Part shown: in pieces, positions 33,353 to 41,593 of the stretch | Numbering within the stretch: position 1 is the first letter of the stretch | How the letters are laid out: every line of letters starts with the position of its first letter | Assembly (NCBI RefSeq): GCF_003337575.1 | Contig: NZ_QPJM01000001.1 | Span: 682,001-746,000 of the forward strand | From: Phyllobacterium bourgognense | Lineage (GTDB): Bacteria > Pseudomonadota > Alphaproteobacteria > Rhizobiales > Rhizobiaceae | Reading direction: 5' to 3' | DNA length: 64,000 nt | Notes under the pieces: model-generated | What the model was told of the DNA's origin: nothing | What the model saw: only the letters and a program-made list of their open reading frames with translations | The model's database searches: none | Translations under genes and position numbers: made by a program

Positions 33353-34225
33353 ATGACCGCTAATTGTGCACTCCTTCTGGTCAATCCGAACTCGCGGCGG
33401 GGCAGGGAAAGCCTTCCCGTTGTTCGCCAATATTTATCACGAGCGGGTATCGCGTATCTCGAACTTCCACCAGACAACACGGAATCGCCTTCGGCTGCGA
33501 TAGTACGCCTAGCAGATCAGGTGAACAGTGTTATCGTTGGTGGCGGCGACGGTAGTTTGAACTCCGCTGCAAAAGGGCTGCTCGACACAGGGCTACCGCT
33601 CGGTGTCCTGCCGTTGGGAACAGCGAACGATTTTGCGCGAACCATGGGTTTACCATTAGACCTCGCCACGGCCATCGACGTCATTGCCAAGGGCAAGACT
33701 GCACCGATTGATCTTGGCGAAGCCAACGGCCACCCGTTTTTTAATGTCGCCAGCATCGGCTTCAGCGCCGATCTGGCAATGTCGCTTACCGAGAAAGCGA
33801 AGAAGCGCTGGGGCAAGCTGGGATATGGGCTGGTGGCTGCCAGGCTCCTTGCAAGCTCACGGCTTTTTACCGCCACCCTGGATCATGACGGAAGAACCGA
33901 GGAGCTGCGAACCTTACAGTTAGCAGTTGGTAACGGTCGTTTTTATGGTGGCGGCATGACTGTTCAAGCCGATGCCACCGCCACCGATGGAATGCTCGAC
34001 TTCTATAGCCTGGAAGTTGATCATTGGTGGAAGCTCCTGAGACTGCTTCCGAGTTTGCGGAAGGGGACGCAGGGTGACTGGGACGACGTCCGAGCGTTTT
34101 CCACCAAGGACCTTACAATCCATACAAGCAAACCACGTGCCGTGAACCTGGATGGCGAATTGAAGACCGAGACACCGGTAAGGTTTAAAATCCGCGAGAA
34201 CGCGGTGCCGGTCTTCGTTCCCTGA
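33353..34225 (+). CDS. Lipid (diacylglycerol/sphingosine-type) kinase, YegS-like
   Basis: A 290-residue kinase of the DAGK catalytic family. It begins ANCALLLVNPNSRRGRE and has the nucleotide loop VGGGDGSLNSAA near residues 60-71 and LPLGTANDFARTMGLP near 86-101. The C-terminal domain carries GNGRFYGGGM. The start at 33353 follows gggga and gives the canonical N-terminus; the upstream in-frame extension of 37 codons is not protein-like. Such enzymes phosphorylate membrane lipids at the inner leaflet. The next gene is convergent. Confidence 0.9.
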   Translation: MTANCALLLVNPNSRRGRESLPVVRQYLSRAGIAYLELPPDNTESPSAAIVRLADQVNSVIVGGGDGSLNSAAKGLLDTGLPLGVLPLGTANDFARTMGLPLDLATAIDVIAKGKTAPIDLGEANGHPFFNVASIGFSADLAMSLTEKAKKRWGKLGYGLVAARLLASSRLFTATLDHDGRTEELRTLQLAVGNGRFYGGGMTVQADATATDGMLDFYSLEVDHWWKLLRLLPSLRKGTQGDWDDVRAFSTKDLTIHTSKPRAVNLDGELKTETPVRFKIRENAVPVFVP

Positions 34226-34322
34226 TCTCGGGAGATCGGAAGAATCCTGAACCCCGATACCGTGGCGCGTCACAGCATCGATACCATAGCCTGATCCGTA
34301 AATGAGCGGCTCAACGAACAAG

Positions 34323-34754
34323 CTAGATCGTCTGGCTGTGCTCTCCGCCTGGACGTGATATCCCGCTCAGCGCCTCGCCGGCCTGGCCATCGCCTGTCAG
34401 TGCGATATCAGCCAATGACAGGATCCCAACCAATCGCTTGTCGCGGTTGATGACGGGCAGACGGCGAACCTGAATATCGGCCATGTTTTCGGTAACCTCG
34501 TCAATCTCTTGGTCATCATAACAATATTGAACATCAGAGGTCATGACCTCTGAGACCTTGGCATCGGGGCCTTTGCCTTCGGCAATACCGCGAATGGCAA
34601 TATCCCGATCCGTAATCATGCCGACGAGGCGATCATTTTCACCAACTGGTAATGCTCCAATATCAAGACCAGCCATGATTTTGGCCACAAACTGGATTGC
34701 TTCATCTGGATTAGCTACGCGGACATCCCGCGTCATTGCTTCACTCACTTTCAT
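34323..34754 (-). CDS. Tandem CBS-domain protein
   Basis: A 143-residue protein made of a CBS pair: first domain about residues 1-60 (MKVSEAMTRDVRVANPDEAIQ ... GMITDRDIAI, here the landmark ends) and second about 65-130 (VMTSDVQYCYDD ... RLVGILSLADIA). Stand-alone CBS pairs bind adenine nucleotides and act as energy or stress sensors; rhizobial and Brucella homologues are often stress-induced. An ideal aggaggcag site precedes the ATG, and that site lies inside the preceding small gene, whose stop overlaps this gene by 14 bases. Confidence 0.9.
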   Translation of the reverse strand: MKVSEAMTRDVRVANPDEAIQFVAKIMAGLDIGALPVGENDRLVGMITDRDIAIRGIAEGKGPDAKVSEVMTSDVQYCYDDQEIDEVTENMADIQVRRLPVINRDKRLVGILSLADIALTGDGQAGEALSGISRPGGEHSQTI

Positions 34755-34965
34755 TTCTGCCTCCTATGCTTGGAACTTTTGATAGCACCATGAAAACGGC
34801 CCGGATTGCATCTTTCGGGTCGGCCGGTCGCGTATCGACCAGCCACTGCGCGATATCGGTTACAAAGCTCTCAAGCGTATCCTCGGTTGGTTGCTTCGTC
34901 GGGGTGAACTGGTCGAACCTCCTGTGTGTTTTTATCGCGGGATCTTCACGTAACCGCGAAAGCAT
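34741..34965 (-). CDS. Hypothetical small soluble protein upstream of the CBS gene
   Basis: A 74-residue charged protein (MLSRLREDPAIKTHRRF...). The central part (ESFVTDIAQWLVDTR, residues 32-46) looks like an amphipathic helix. I do not recognise the family. Support for it being real comes from protein-like composition and the 14-base overlap with the CBS gene, which suggests translational coupling. The ribosome site (cggaac) is weak. Confidence 0.5.
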   Translation of the reverse strand: MLSRLREDPAIKTHRRFDQFTPTKQPTEDTLESFVTDIAQWLVDTRPADPKDAIRAVFMVLSKVPSIGGRNESE

Positions 34966-35137
34966 GGATTTGTTCCGCGTTGATTACCCTCGAACGAGAG
35001 GAACGAGAAAATGCGCCCGGACAGTGCAATCAGAGGCGCATCGGGCTCGCGCACCAAAATTCAGCGTCCTGGCGCGCCATCAGATTGACAGATTTATGAC
35101 AGTTTTATGAATATCAGACGAATGCGAGAACGAACCA

Positions 35138-35854
35138 ATGATGAGCCGAGAGAATCAAGTGTTTGTCACTGCGCTTTGCGCAATCACGTTCGCGCTGTTC
35201 GTCATAGGCTTGTCCACACCGGCTCTATTGGTCGAAGACGGGCTCGTGGAAGATTTGAGTGCCACGGGTTTTGCCATTGCCGCGCTACTCGCGCTGAATA
35301 CAGCTCTTCTCAAGAATGTCTCCTTGACCTTCAGGGAAAAGGGCCTCCTGATCGGGACAAGCGTGCTGTCTTTGGTGCTCTTCCTCAGCGAGATCAGTTT
35401 TGGTGCCCGCATCTTCCATGTCCAGATGCCGAAGATGAGAGGTGGCGGAGAGTTCGACGGCGGGCACGACATTGCCATTCTTGTCTTTCGTATGATCAGA
35501 GATGCGGGATTCGCCGGCATCGTCACTGCCCTCATTGGCGCCGCAATTCTTCTGGCCGTTGCGGTCGCGCTTCTGTTCCGGTTTCGGCAGGAGGGGGCGA
35601 TGGTGCGGGATATCATTTCGCGAACGTTCGAGTTCCGCCTGCTATTGGCGCTCTGCTGGCTCGCGAGCGCAGTGGTTCTCGATCTCATACCGTCGTACAA
35701 AGCAGCGACCCTGGAAGAAACTCTGGAATTTGCCGCAAGCGGCGTTTTGATTTTGGCCGTTGTCGGGCTTTTTTGGCGTAAACGCCTAAGCGGAGATGGG
35801 CCGGCCGTCGGAACCAAGAATACGGTTCGTCCGCACTGGCCCCGGCAGCTTTAA
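35138..35854 (+). CDS. Hypothetical multi-pass membrane protein
   Basis: A 238-residue protein with about six hydrophobic helices (around residues 8-28, 44-58, 70-88, 120-148, 165-182 and 197-212) and an acidic segment EDGLVEDLSATGF after the first helix. The central loop HVQMPKMRGGGEFDGGHD would face the periplasm or cytoplasm. No catalytic motif stands out and no family was recognised. It is flanked by stress-type genes; the longer overlapping frame in +1 is a shadow. Confidence 0.65.
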   Translation: MMSRENQVFVTALCAITFALFVIGLSTPALLVEDGLVEDLSATGFAIAALLALNTALLKNVSLTFREKGLLIGTSVLSLVLFLSEISFGARIFHVQMPKMRGGGEFDGGHDIAILVFRMIRDAGFAGIVTALIGAAILLAVAVALLFRFRQEGAMVRDIISRTFEFRLLLALCWLASAVVLDLIPSYKAATLEETLEFAASGVLILAVVGLFWRKRLSGDGPAVGTKNTVRPHWPRQL

Positions 35855-36010
35855 CCGGCTGTCTGCCGCTGCGGTCACAGGAGGTCGAAGATTTTTCGCT
35901 AAACAATGACGGCCGAACCGGAATGATCTATGGCCCGACCGTCTGAAGTCAGAGGCGGGGTTATAAGTCCGAGAAACGCCGCTCCCGCTCAAATGGCGCG
36001 TCTTTCATAT

Positions 36011-36054
36011 GTGGCTTGGCCGCCCCTCTCCCAGAAATCACGCGGCCAAGCCAC
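36011..36054. repeat. Perfect 13-bp inverted repeat (hairpin)
   Basis: Arms gtggcttggccgc (36011-36023) and gcggccaagccac (36042-36054) are separated by 18 bases. There is no T-run on either side. It lies past the 3' end of the minus-strand DUF1236 gene, so it could end or stabilise that transcript. The rest of the 253-base gap from 35855 shows no gene. Confidence 0.6.
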
Positions 36055-36107
36055 GGCTGATACCAAGGATCAGCCATTCCACCACCAGAACACACTCTGA
36101 CGGCAAC

Positions 36108-36395
36108 TCACTTCGACATGTAAACGACCTTGCGGTCCTTCATCGTCACGATAACCGGTTGCTTGTCCACATAGATGTAACCGTAGTCCGGATTATCGGG
36201 GATCGGCACCAGCTTGACGTCCTCCGGCACAGCGGTGCCAATTGCAACATCGCCTTCTATGACGACAGGATCTGTCGGATGCGCGATAACATATTCGCGG
36301 GTCGGCTGCGGAACATCAACGACAACTGCATCCTGCGCGTAGATGCTACCAGACATCGCAAGCACCACGGCTGTGGCAAGCAAAATCCGTCTCAT
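36108..36395 (-). CDS. DUF1236 exported protein
   Basis: A 95-residue protein with a clear Sec signal peptide (MRRILLATAVVLAMSGSIYA-Q) and a DUF1236 C-terminal domain (PIPDNPDYGYIYVDKQPV ... KVVYM), which occurs in one or more copies in rhizobial periplasmic proteins of unknown function. An ideal aaggagag site precedes the ATG at 36395. A promoter of EcfG type lies upstream, so expression under general stress is likely. Two more DUF1236 genes follow on the opposite strand. Confidence 0.85.
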   Translation of the reverse strand: MRRILLATAVVLAMSGSIYAQDAVVVDVPQPTREYVIAHPTDPVVIEGDVAIGTAVPEDVKLVPIPDNPDYGYIYVDKQPVIVTMKDRKVVYMSK

Positions 36396-36435
36396 CGTTA
36401 CTCTCCTTTTTGAAATCATTCCCTTCCGTTGCCAC

Positions 36436-36460
36436 AACTTGTGGCCTTGAGCTTTGTTCC
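36436..36460 (-). promoter_or_regulatory. EcfG-like promoter of the minus-strand DUF1236 gene
   Basis: On the minus strand GGAAC (36460-36456) is followed after 16 bases by AGTT (36439-36436). This is one mismatch from the rhizobial general-stress consensus GGAAC-N16/17-CGTT. The ATG is about 40 bases on, a normal leader length. Confidence 0.5.
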
Positions 36461-36572
36461 GCCGGCTGCCCTTTGCCAAAAGATTTCAGACCTTTGCCGT
36501 GTCTCCATCAGACTTTCGTCCGATGCTCAATCGGCCCAAGTCCCTGCCTTCATCAGACTGAAGCCCAAATTC

Positions 36573-36598
36573 GGAACAGCGCCACTTGCGATGACGTT
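36573..36598 (+). promoter_or_regulatory. EcfG-type promoter (perfect match) reading to the DUF1236 pair
   Basis: GGAAC at 36573-36577 and CGTT at 36595-36598 are separated by 17 bases, an exact match to the EcfG/sigma-EcfG general stress consensus. Transcription from here would give a leader of about 130 bases with a large stem before the gene at 36734. Confidence 0.65.
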
Positions 36599-36628
36599 TG
36601 CCTTTCAGCTTTGCCGTCCACGTAGGAC

Positions 36629-36711
36629 GAGCCAAGGCGGCGGACAGCAAAGCCGGACAAAGACGATGTTGTCTCTTCTCACGGTATGTCCGGGAGGCTC
36701 CGCCTTGGCTC
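36629..36711 (+). promoter_or_regulatory. Long stem-loop in the leader of the DUF1236 gene
   Basis: A perfect 12-bp outer stem joins gagccaaggcgg (36629-36640) and ccgccttggctc (36700-36711), with an inner pairing of ccggaca and tgtccgg. The 83-base structure ends about 20 bases before the ATG at 36734. It may regulate translation or stability, or mark a small mobile palindrome. It occupies most of the 338-base gap from 36396 to 36733. Confidence 0.6.
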
Positions 36712-36733
36712 TTACTGTTGAAAGGAATTGATC

Positions 36734-37129
36734 ATGAACAGGAAACTGATCGTAGCTGGGGCATTGGTGCTCGGTTTTGCAACCGCTGCCTCTGCGCAGG
36801 AAGGCACAGTCAACGGCGCCGCGGGCGGTGCTGTGACGGGAGCGATTGTAGGTGGCCCCGTCGGCGCCGCAGTCGGCGGCGTTGCCGGTGCAGTCGTTGG
36901 TACCGTGCTCGCTCCGCCTCCACGGAGAGTCGTTTCATATGTGGAACAGCAACCGATCCCGGAGAGTGAGGTGGTTGTTAAACAGAAAGTGGTTGTCGGC
37001 AAGCCATTGCCCGACAGGGTCAGGATAATGCGTATCCCGCAAGATCCGAAATACGCCTACGCAGTGGTCAACCATCAACGTGTGATCGTCGATCCTTCCA
37101 ACAGGACCGTGGTTCGCGTCGTTGATTAA
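36734..37129 (+). CDS. DUF1236 protein with glycine-zipper N-terminus
   Basis: A 131-residue exported protein: Sec signal (MNRKLIVAGALVLGFATAASA-Q), then a Gly/Ala/Val-rich segment of GAVxGAIVGGPVG type (residues 25-58) that resembles glycine zippers inserted into membranes, then a DUF1236 domain (RIPQDPKYAYAVVNHQRVIV). The ATG at 36734 follows aaagga. It is the first gene after the perfect EcfG-type promoter at 36573, and a second DUF1236 gene follows after 65 bases. Confidence 0.87.
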   Translation: MNRKLIVAGALVLGFATAASAQEGTVNGAAGGAVTGAIVGGPVGAAVGGVAGAVVGTVLAPPPRRVVSYVEQQPIPESEVVVKQKVVVGKPLPDRVRIMRIPQDPKYAYAVVNHQRVIVDPSNRTVVRVVD

Positions 37130-37194
37130 CAAAGGAAGTGGGAAGGGCGCTCGGGGGGCGTTCTCCACAAATTAAAACTGGAGGAGACAATCCC

Positions 37195-37893
37195 ATGAAG
37201 AACATCATTTTGAAAAGTGCCCTCGTCCTTGCGCTTGGCGTAGCGCCCGGAGCAGGACTTGCACAAACCGAAATGCTGAAAAAGAAACCTGGCCAGCAGA
37301 CTGAAGGCCAAACGCAGATGCCGGCAGAAACGGGGACGGGTGCAACAACCAAGTCCCAGACCGAAGGCCAGTCTGGCACTCAGATGAAGAAGAGCCAGCA
37401 AACGGAGGGACAGGCACAAGCTCCCGCCGGTCAGGACACGAAGAGTGAGCAGACTCAGGACAAGGCACAGGTCCCTGCAGATCAAGGAACGGAACAACAG
37501 GGCGCTGCCAGCAAAAAACAGACACAGGAGCAAACTGGCGCGACCACTTCAGAAGGCACAGCCAAGACCAGCAAGCCAGTGCCGGGCGACGATACGGCCA
37601 AGACTACAAACCAGCCTTCGAGCGAAACGACCGGTAGCATCAATGTAACGGCCGAGCAGAAGACAGAAATCAAGCAGGTCATAACCGAAACGAAAGCTGA
37701 ACCGGTTCGCGACGTGAACTTTGAAGTGAACGTCGGCGTGGCCGTGCCGCGAACGATCGAGCTACAGCCGTTGCCGCCACGCATCGTCAAGCTTGTGCCC
37801 AGATATGAAGGCTATCGCTATTTCTTGCTGGCCGACGGCAGGATCGTCATCGTCGATCCAGACTCGCTGGAGATCGTCGTCATTATCGCGTGA
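37195..37893 (+). CDS. DUF1236 protein with long Gln/Thr-rich low-complexity linker
   Basis: A 232-residue exported protein. A signal peptide (MKNIILKSALVLALGVAPGAGLA-Q) is followed by about 130 residues of Gln/Thr/Lys/Glu-rich repeats with the recurring unit QTEGQ. A DUF1236 domain at about 175-232 contains LPPRIVKLVPRYEGYRYF. It starts at 37195 with ggaggag upstream and probably shares the transcript of the previous DUF1236 gene. The disordered linker may hold the domain away from the membrane or cell wall. A strong terminator follows. Confidence 0.85.
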   Translation: MKNIILKSALVLALGVAPGAGLAQTEMLKKKPGQQTEGQTQMPAETGTGATTKSQTEGQSGTQMKKSQQTEGQAQAPAGQDTKSEQTQDKAQVPADQGTEQQGAASKKQTQEQTGATTSEGTAKTSKPVPGDDTAKTTNQPSSETTGSINVTAEQKTEIKQVITETKAEPVRDVNFEVNVGVAVPRTIELQPLPPRIVKLVPRYEGYRYFLLADGRIVIVDPDSLEIVVIIA

Positions 37894-37916
37894 TAGCATC
37901 AAACGAAGTTAAATCG

Positions 37917-37949
37917 GGGACGGCTGCCGTCGCGAGCCGTCCCTTTTTT
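37917..37949 (+). terminator. Rho-independent terminator after the DUF1236 pair
   Basis: A perfect 9-bp stem (gggacggct at 37917-37925, agccgtccc at 37935-37943) is followed directly by six T residues (37944-37949), 24 bases after the stop codon. Confidence 0.9.
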
Positions 37950-38060
37950 GCACGTTGCTCTGGCGGAGGTCGCCAAGGCGGTCATTGGCAAGGCGCTGAC
38001 GACGGATCCAAAAGTCCTGCTGATGGACGAACCGAGCCGGGGTATCGACGAGCTGAGGCC
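37950..38060 (+). pseudogene. Remnant of a sugar ABC transporter ATPase
   Basis: One frame reads VAKAVIGKALTTDPKVLLMDEPSRGID, the Walker B region of RbsA/XylG-type sugar ABC ATPases, then loses similarity. There is no start, no Walker A and no signature upstream, so it is a decayed fragment of about 100 bases. It follows the DUF1236 terminator and precedes an IS-flanked orphan gene, marking a rearrangement site. Confidence 0.6.
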
Positions 38061-38105
38061 ACGGAAGAAGTCGTGGTCACCGCATCGATTCGCGGAGTTG
38101 GCGTG

Positions 38106-38816
38106 TCAGCTCACAGTTGAGGGTTCGAACTGCCTTCGCTCAGCGCCACTCAGCATATGATCCGCCAGGCTGTAGCAGTGGCTTGCCTGATAGGCGTTCC
38201 GGCCCCGGTTCATGTGCGTCAGGTTGAACGCCCGGACGGCCCGCAGCGCACGGGGCGCCGCGAGGAATTTGTCGATCGAGGAGCAGCCGCGAACCTTGAT
38301 GCCGAAAATATCCTCGCCGCGGGGGAAGAAATAGCCGACGTCTTCCGGCGTCATGACACAGCCCTCAAGGAACGCTTCGTCCACCCGGCCCTGATCGAGT
38401 GAATGGTCGGTGGTGAAATCGGAAAGGTGCACCAGGAATAGCGCGCGGATGCCCCCGCCGTCGGCATAGAGCGAGAAGAGCTCCATCCAGCTCGCATTGA
38501 TGCGCACGAGCGCCTTGCCCGGAGTCGACGGCAGACAGGAAACCGACCAGTAATATCGCTCGGTCTGGCGCGGGATCGGAATGCAGTCGCGGCCGTAGCG
38601 CCTGAGAATCTCCAGCACCTCTTGCGCCTGCGGTCGGGTTAGCAGCTTCTCAAACCGCGCAACGTATCTGAGACGCAGTTCCAGGGACTCCGGGCGCTCG
38701 TCGGCGTCGCGCAGGATGGTCTTGCCGTGCATCCAATCGCGCTGCTGCTGGAGATCCAGGAATCGGCGCAGACCGGTGGTTTTTGGGCGGCGATTAGCGC
38801 TCACTTCGGATACCAT
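38106..38816 (-). CDS. Hypothetical protein next to an IS21-type end
   Basis: A 236-residue protein with a basic N-terminus (SANRRPKTTGLRRFLDLQQQ) and mixed alpha/beta composition. Features seen are RRYGRDCIPIPRQTERYYW (near 85-103) and EGCVMTPEDVGYFFPRGED (near 150-168). No family recognised and no membrane helix. Its ATG lies only four bases from an IS21-like terminus, so its promoter may come from the lost element or the gene may be a cargo or survivor. Codon use looks like normal coding sequence. Confidence 0.65.
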   Translation of the reverse strand: MVSEVSANRRPKTTGLRRFLDLQQQRDWMHGKTILRDADERPESLELRLRYVARFEKLLTRPQAQEVLEILRRYGRDCIPIPRQTERYYWSVSCLPSTPGKALVRINASWMELFSLYADGGGIRALFLVHLSDFTTDHSLDQGRVDEAFLEGCVMTPEDVGYFFPRGEDIFGIKVRGCSSIDKFLAAPRALRAVRAFNLTHMNRGRNAYQASHCYSLADHMLSGAERRQFEPSTVS

Positions 38817-38819
38817 GTC

Positions 38820-38880
38820 TGTTGATTTCCACTGAGAATTGACCCGGAATTTCAGCCGAGAATTGCTCCGCCTTTATGTA
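38820..38880. mobile_element. Solo end of an IS21-family element
   Basis: The stretch starting tgttgatttccactgagaa at 38820 contains two copies of a gagaattg core (around 38834 and 38859). It matches my memory of the terminal, multi-repeat ends of IS21-family elements in rhizobia. No istA or istB gene is present, so only an end is left. The rest of the gap to 39046 holds no gene I can support. Confidence 0.5.
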
Positions 38881-39046
38881 TGTTCTGGTCTGGCGTGGTG
38901 GTCAAGCTCCTGCTTTTCTCCTTCGTGTTTTTCATTTTGGGCACTGAACTGTTTTGGATCGGAAGTTGTGTTTCAGCCAACAAATGACAAGGCTCCTTGC
39001 TCGGCATTCGTCCTTCGTGTTCCAGACACCATAGTCGCTGCACCAC

Positions 39047-39943
39047 TCAGAAAGGAGCAGGTCCCGCGAGGTGAGGAGCAGGTTCGCAATACTCGATCAG
39101 CAGTTCGGTGAGGACCCGTATCTTCCTTGCTGGATGCTGACCTGGCGGGCGGATGACATATGCACCTGCCGGAGGTGGTGGATAACGCTTCATGACCGGC
39201 AAGAGCGCGCCGGAGGCTATATAGTCATGGGTAAGGCAATCGGGCAGGTAAGCGATCCCGAGTCCTGCTGCCGCGGCGGCGACCAGAGCAGCGCCGTTGT
39301 CAGCTTTGAACCGCCCCCGCGGACGAACCGTTATTACCTTGTCGCGATCCATGAGTTGCCAGGCTTCGGTGCCCTGCATGAGGGCCTCATGAGCGACGAG
39401 CTCCTCCGGCGTTTCGGGCGACCCATGCGCCTTGATGTAGTCCGGGCTCGCGACGAACTTCCCATATATGGGGCCGACGCGTCTTGCGATCAGGTTGGAG
39501 TCCTGAAGATAGCCTACCCGTATCGCACAATCGTAACCCTCTGTGATGAGATCGACGAAGCGATCACTGTAGCAGGTGTGGATTTGCAGCCGGGGATGGC
39601 GTCGCGCCATTTCCGCGAGGATGGGAGCGAAGTGGCTCTGTCCGAAAGAAAGCGGCACGGCAACCCGCAAGCGTCCGCGAAGGTCACCTGCGGGCAGGAT
39701 CGTTTCCTTGGCCACGTCGATCTCGGCGCAGACGCGTGCTGCATAGTCTCGGAAAGTGGCCCCGGCTTCTGTGAGAGCAGCCCCGCGGGTCGTTCGAGCA
39801 AGCAGCTGGACGCCAAGTTCCGATTCAAGCCGGAAAAGCCGACGACTGACAATCGACTTGGAAACGCCGAGCCGGAGCGCGGCGGCCGAAACGCCCCCGG
39901 CATCAGCAACTTCTACGAATGTCCGTAGCTCTTCAATGTCCAT
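39047..39943 (-). CDS. LysR family transcriptional regulator
   Basis: A 298-residue LysR regulator of the CrgA-like group: HTH at residues 1-60 (MDIEELRTFVEVADAGGVSAA ... SKSIVSRRLFRLE, quoted in parts) and effector domain from about 88 (DLRGRLRVAVPLSFG). The ATG at 39943 has aagggga upstream and gives the canonical start. It is divergent from the isochorismatase-family gene with a 151-base control region, and probably regulates it. Confidence 0.9.
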   Translation of the reverse strand: MDIEELRTFVEVADAGGVSAAALRLGVSKSIVSRRLFRLESELGVQLLARTTRGAALTEAGATFRDYAARVCAEIDVAKETILPAGDLRGRLRVAVPLSFGQSHFAPILAEMARRHPRLQIHTCYSDRFVDLITEGYDCAIRVGYLQDSNLIARRVGPIYGKFVASPDYIKAHGSPETPEELVAHEALMQGTEAWQLMDRDKVITVRPRGRFKADNGAALVAAAAAGLGIAYLPDCLTHDYIASGALLPVMKRYPPPPAGAYVIRPPGQHPARKIRVLTELLIEYCEPAPHLAGPAPF

Positions 39944-40094
39944 CGGCGTTCCCCTTTTTGCGACACAGCTTGCCACAAATCGACACTACCGCATCGCGCC
40001 TGGGAACGGCAATGTCTCCTTTAGGCAACGTCGCCGCTGGCGCATGTCTTCCTGCAAACCAACCTTACTAACCACGACAGTATAGGAAGTAATA

Positions 40095-40748
40095 ATGACC
40101 TTTCGTAACGGCCTTGATTCTCTTCTACGTCCCGAAGACTCCGTACTTGTTCTGATCGACCATCAACCTTACCAGCTCGCGAACCTCAATAGCCACGATC
40201 CTCAGGCAGTCGTCAACAACGCGACCGCGCTGGCAAAGCTGGCAAAGACTTTCAATGTTCCGACGATCCTCACCAGCGTGATAGCGGATCGTGGTGGCAA
40301 GCTCTTCAAGCAAATCACTGACGTCTTCCCGGGGCAGGAAGTGATCGATCGGACCTGGGTGAATACTTGGGAGGACGACAAGGTGGTGGACCTGGTCAAG
40401 GCGACCGGCCGCAAGCAATTGCTCATCGCAGGTCTGTGGACCGAAGTTTGCGTAGCGATGCCTGCGATTCAGGCAGCCGGCGAAGGCTGGGACGTGACCG
40501 TCATTACCGACGCATCGGGCGGAAGTTCAACCGAGTCTCACCAGGTCGCCATACAGCGGATGATCGCGGCCGGCGTTAACATGATGACCTGGATGGCTCT
40601 TGCTGGCGAATGGCAGCGTGACTGGGCTCGCACCGAGCACGTCGAAGAGCTGACCGAAGTGCTCATCTCGCACATGAGCGGCAGCGGCATCGCGTATCTT
40701 TGGGAGCAGCAGCTGCTCAACACGCCGGTGCCTGGCAACGCAGGATGA
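40095..40748 (+). CDS. Isochorismatase-family cysteine hydrolase (YcaC-like)
   Basis: A 217-residue hydrolase of the isochorismatase/nicotinamidase superfamily, most like the YcaC group. The acid Asp22 is in VLVLIDHQPYQL and the nucleophile Cys119 in LLIAGLWTEVCVAMP; a Lys of the triad falls between. Members cleave C-N bonds in small amides, but YcaC-type substrates are unknown. The ATG follows taggaagtaata. It is divergent from a LysR regulator. The 204-base gap after it has no gene. Confidence 0.9.
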   Translation: MTFRNGLDSLLRPEDSVLVLIDHQPYQLANLNSHDPQAVVNNATALAKLAKTFNVPTILTSVIADRGGKLFKQITDVFPGQEVIDRTWVNTWEDDKVVDLVKATGRKQLLIAGLWTEVCVAMPAIQAAGEGWDVTVITDASGGSSTESHQVAIQRMIAAGVNMMTWMALAGEWQRDWARTEHVEELTEVLISHMSGSGIAYLWEQQLLNTPVPGNAG

Positions 40749-40952
40749 TCTGAGCGGGGATGTAGAGGATCTCGAGCGACCGTCGGAAAAACCGGCTTAT
40801 CGAGCCTCGTCATCCCCTCTCTACAGGGTATGCTTTCGACAACGCCGAAATTTGCCAGTGTTGCTGCTGTCCTCCGTGACCCGACGGGATGGCGGCGCTG
40901 CTGGCACAGGTGTATGATGGTGGTTTAATATTTCGAGATCAGGGAGGACAGC

Positions 40953-41585
40953 ATGACTTCTTGGGAGATCAAGGGACGCGAACTCGTCAACTGCACCTGC
41001 GAGTATGGCTGCAACTGTCAATTCAATGCGCTGCCCGACAAGGGCCACTGCCATGCCGTTGCGGGCATCCAGATCGATGAGGGTCATCACGGCGAGACCG
41101 TTCTCGATGGCCTCCGGCTGGCGGCGATCTTCAAATGGCCCGGCGCCATCCACGAAGGCAACGGCGAAGCCATCGCTTTCGTCGACGAGAGCGCAACCGA
41201 CGAGCAGCGTCAGGCGCTGCTACGCATCATGACCGGCCAGGACACCGACCCGTTCGCGACGATGTTCGCCGTCTATGCCTCGACCGTGACAAAAATGAAT
41301 GAGCCGGTTTTCACGAAGATCGATCTCGAACTCGATATCGATGGCCGCAGGGGCCGCATCTTCGTCAAGGACTATATCGAAACGGTAGGCGAACCGATCC
41401 GCAACAAGGTGACCGGCGCGGACTCGCGTGCGCAGATCGTGTTGCCGAACGGCTTCGAATATGCAGTCGCCGAGATTGGCAGTGCTTCGAGCAGCACCAC
41501 CGGGCCGGTACAGGTGAACATGAAGGACAGCTACGGCCAGTTCGCGCGGTTGCATCTCAACAATCACGGGGTCGTGCGAGTCTGA
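40953..41585 (+). CDS. DUF1326 protein (Cys-rich N-terminus)
   Basis: A 210-residue protein of the DUF1326 family. The hallmark is an N-terminal Cys cluster: CTCEYGCNCQF (residues 10-20) followed by GHCHAVAG near 32, a possible metal site. The remainder is mostly beta-rich and unknown. It starts at 40953 with ggaggac upstream. The next gene, eight bases downstream, encodes a DUF2182 membrane protein; the two families are a recurrent pair, suggesting a common complex at the inner membrane. Confidence 0.88.
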   Translation: MTSWEIKGRELVNCTCEYGCNCQFNALPDKGHCHAVAGIQIDEGHHGETVLDGLRLAAIFKWPGAIHEGNGEAIAFVDESATDEQRQALLRIMTGQDTDPFATMFAVYASTVTKMNEPVFTKIDLELDIDGRRGRIFVKDYIETVGEPIRNKVTGADSRAQIVLPNGFEYAVAEIGSASSSTTGPVQVNMKDSYGQFARLHLNNHGVVRV

Positions 41586-41593
41586 CGCGCCGC

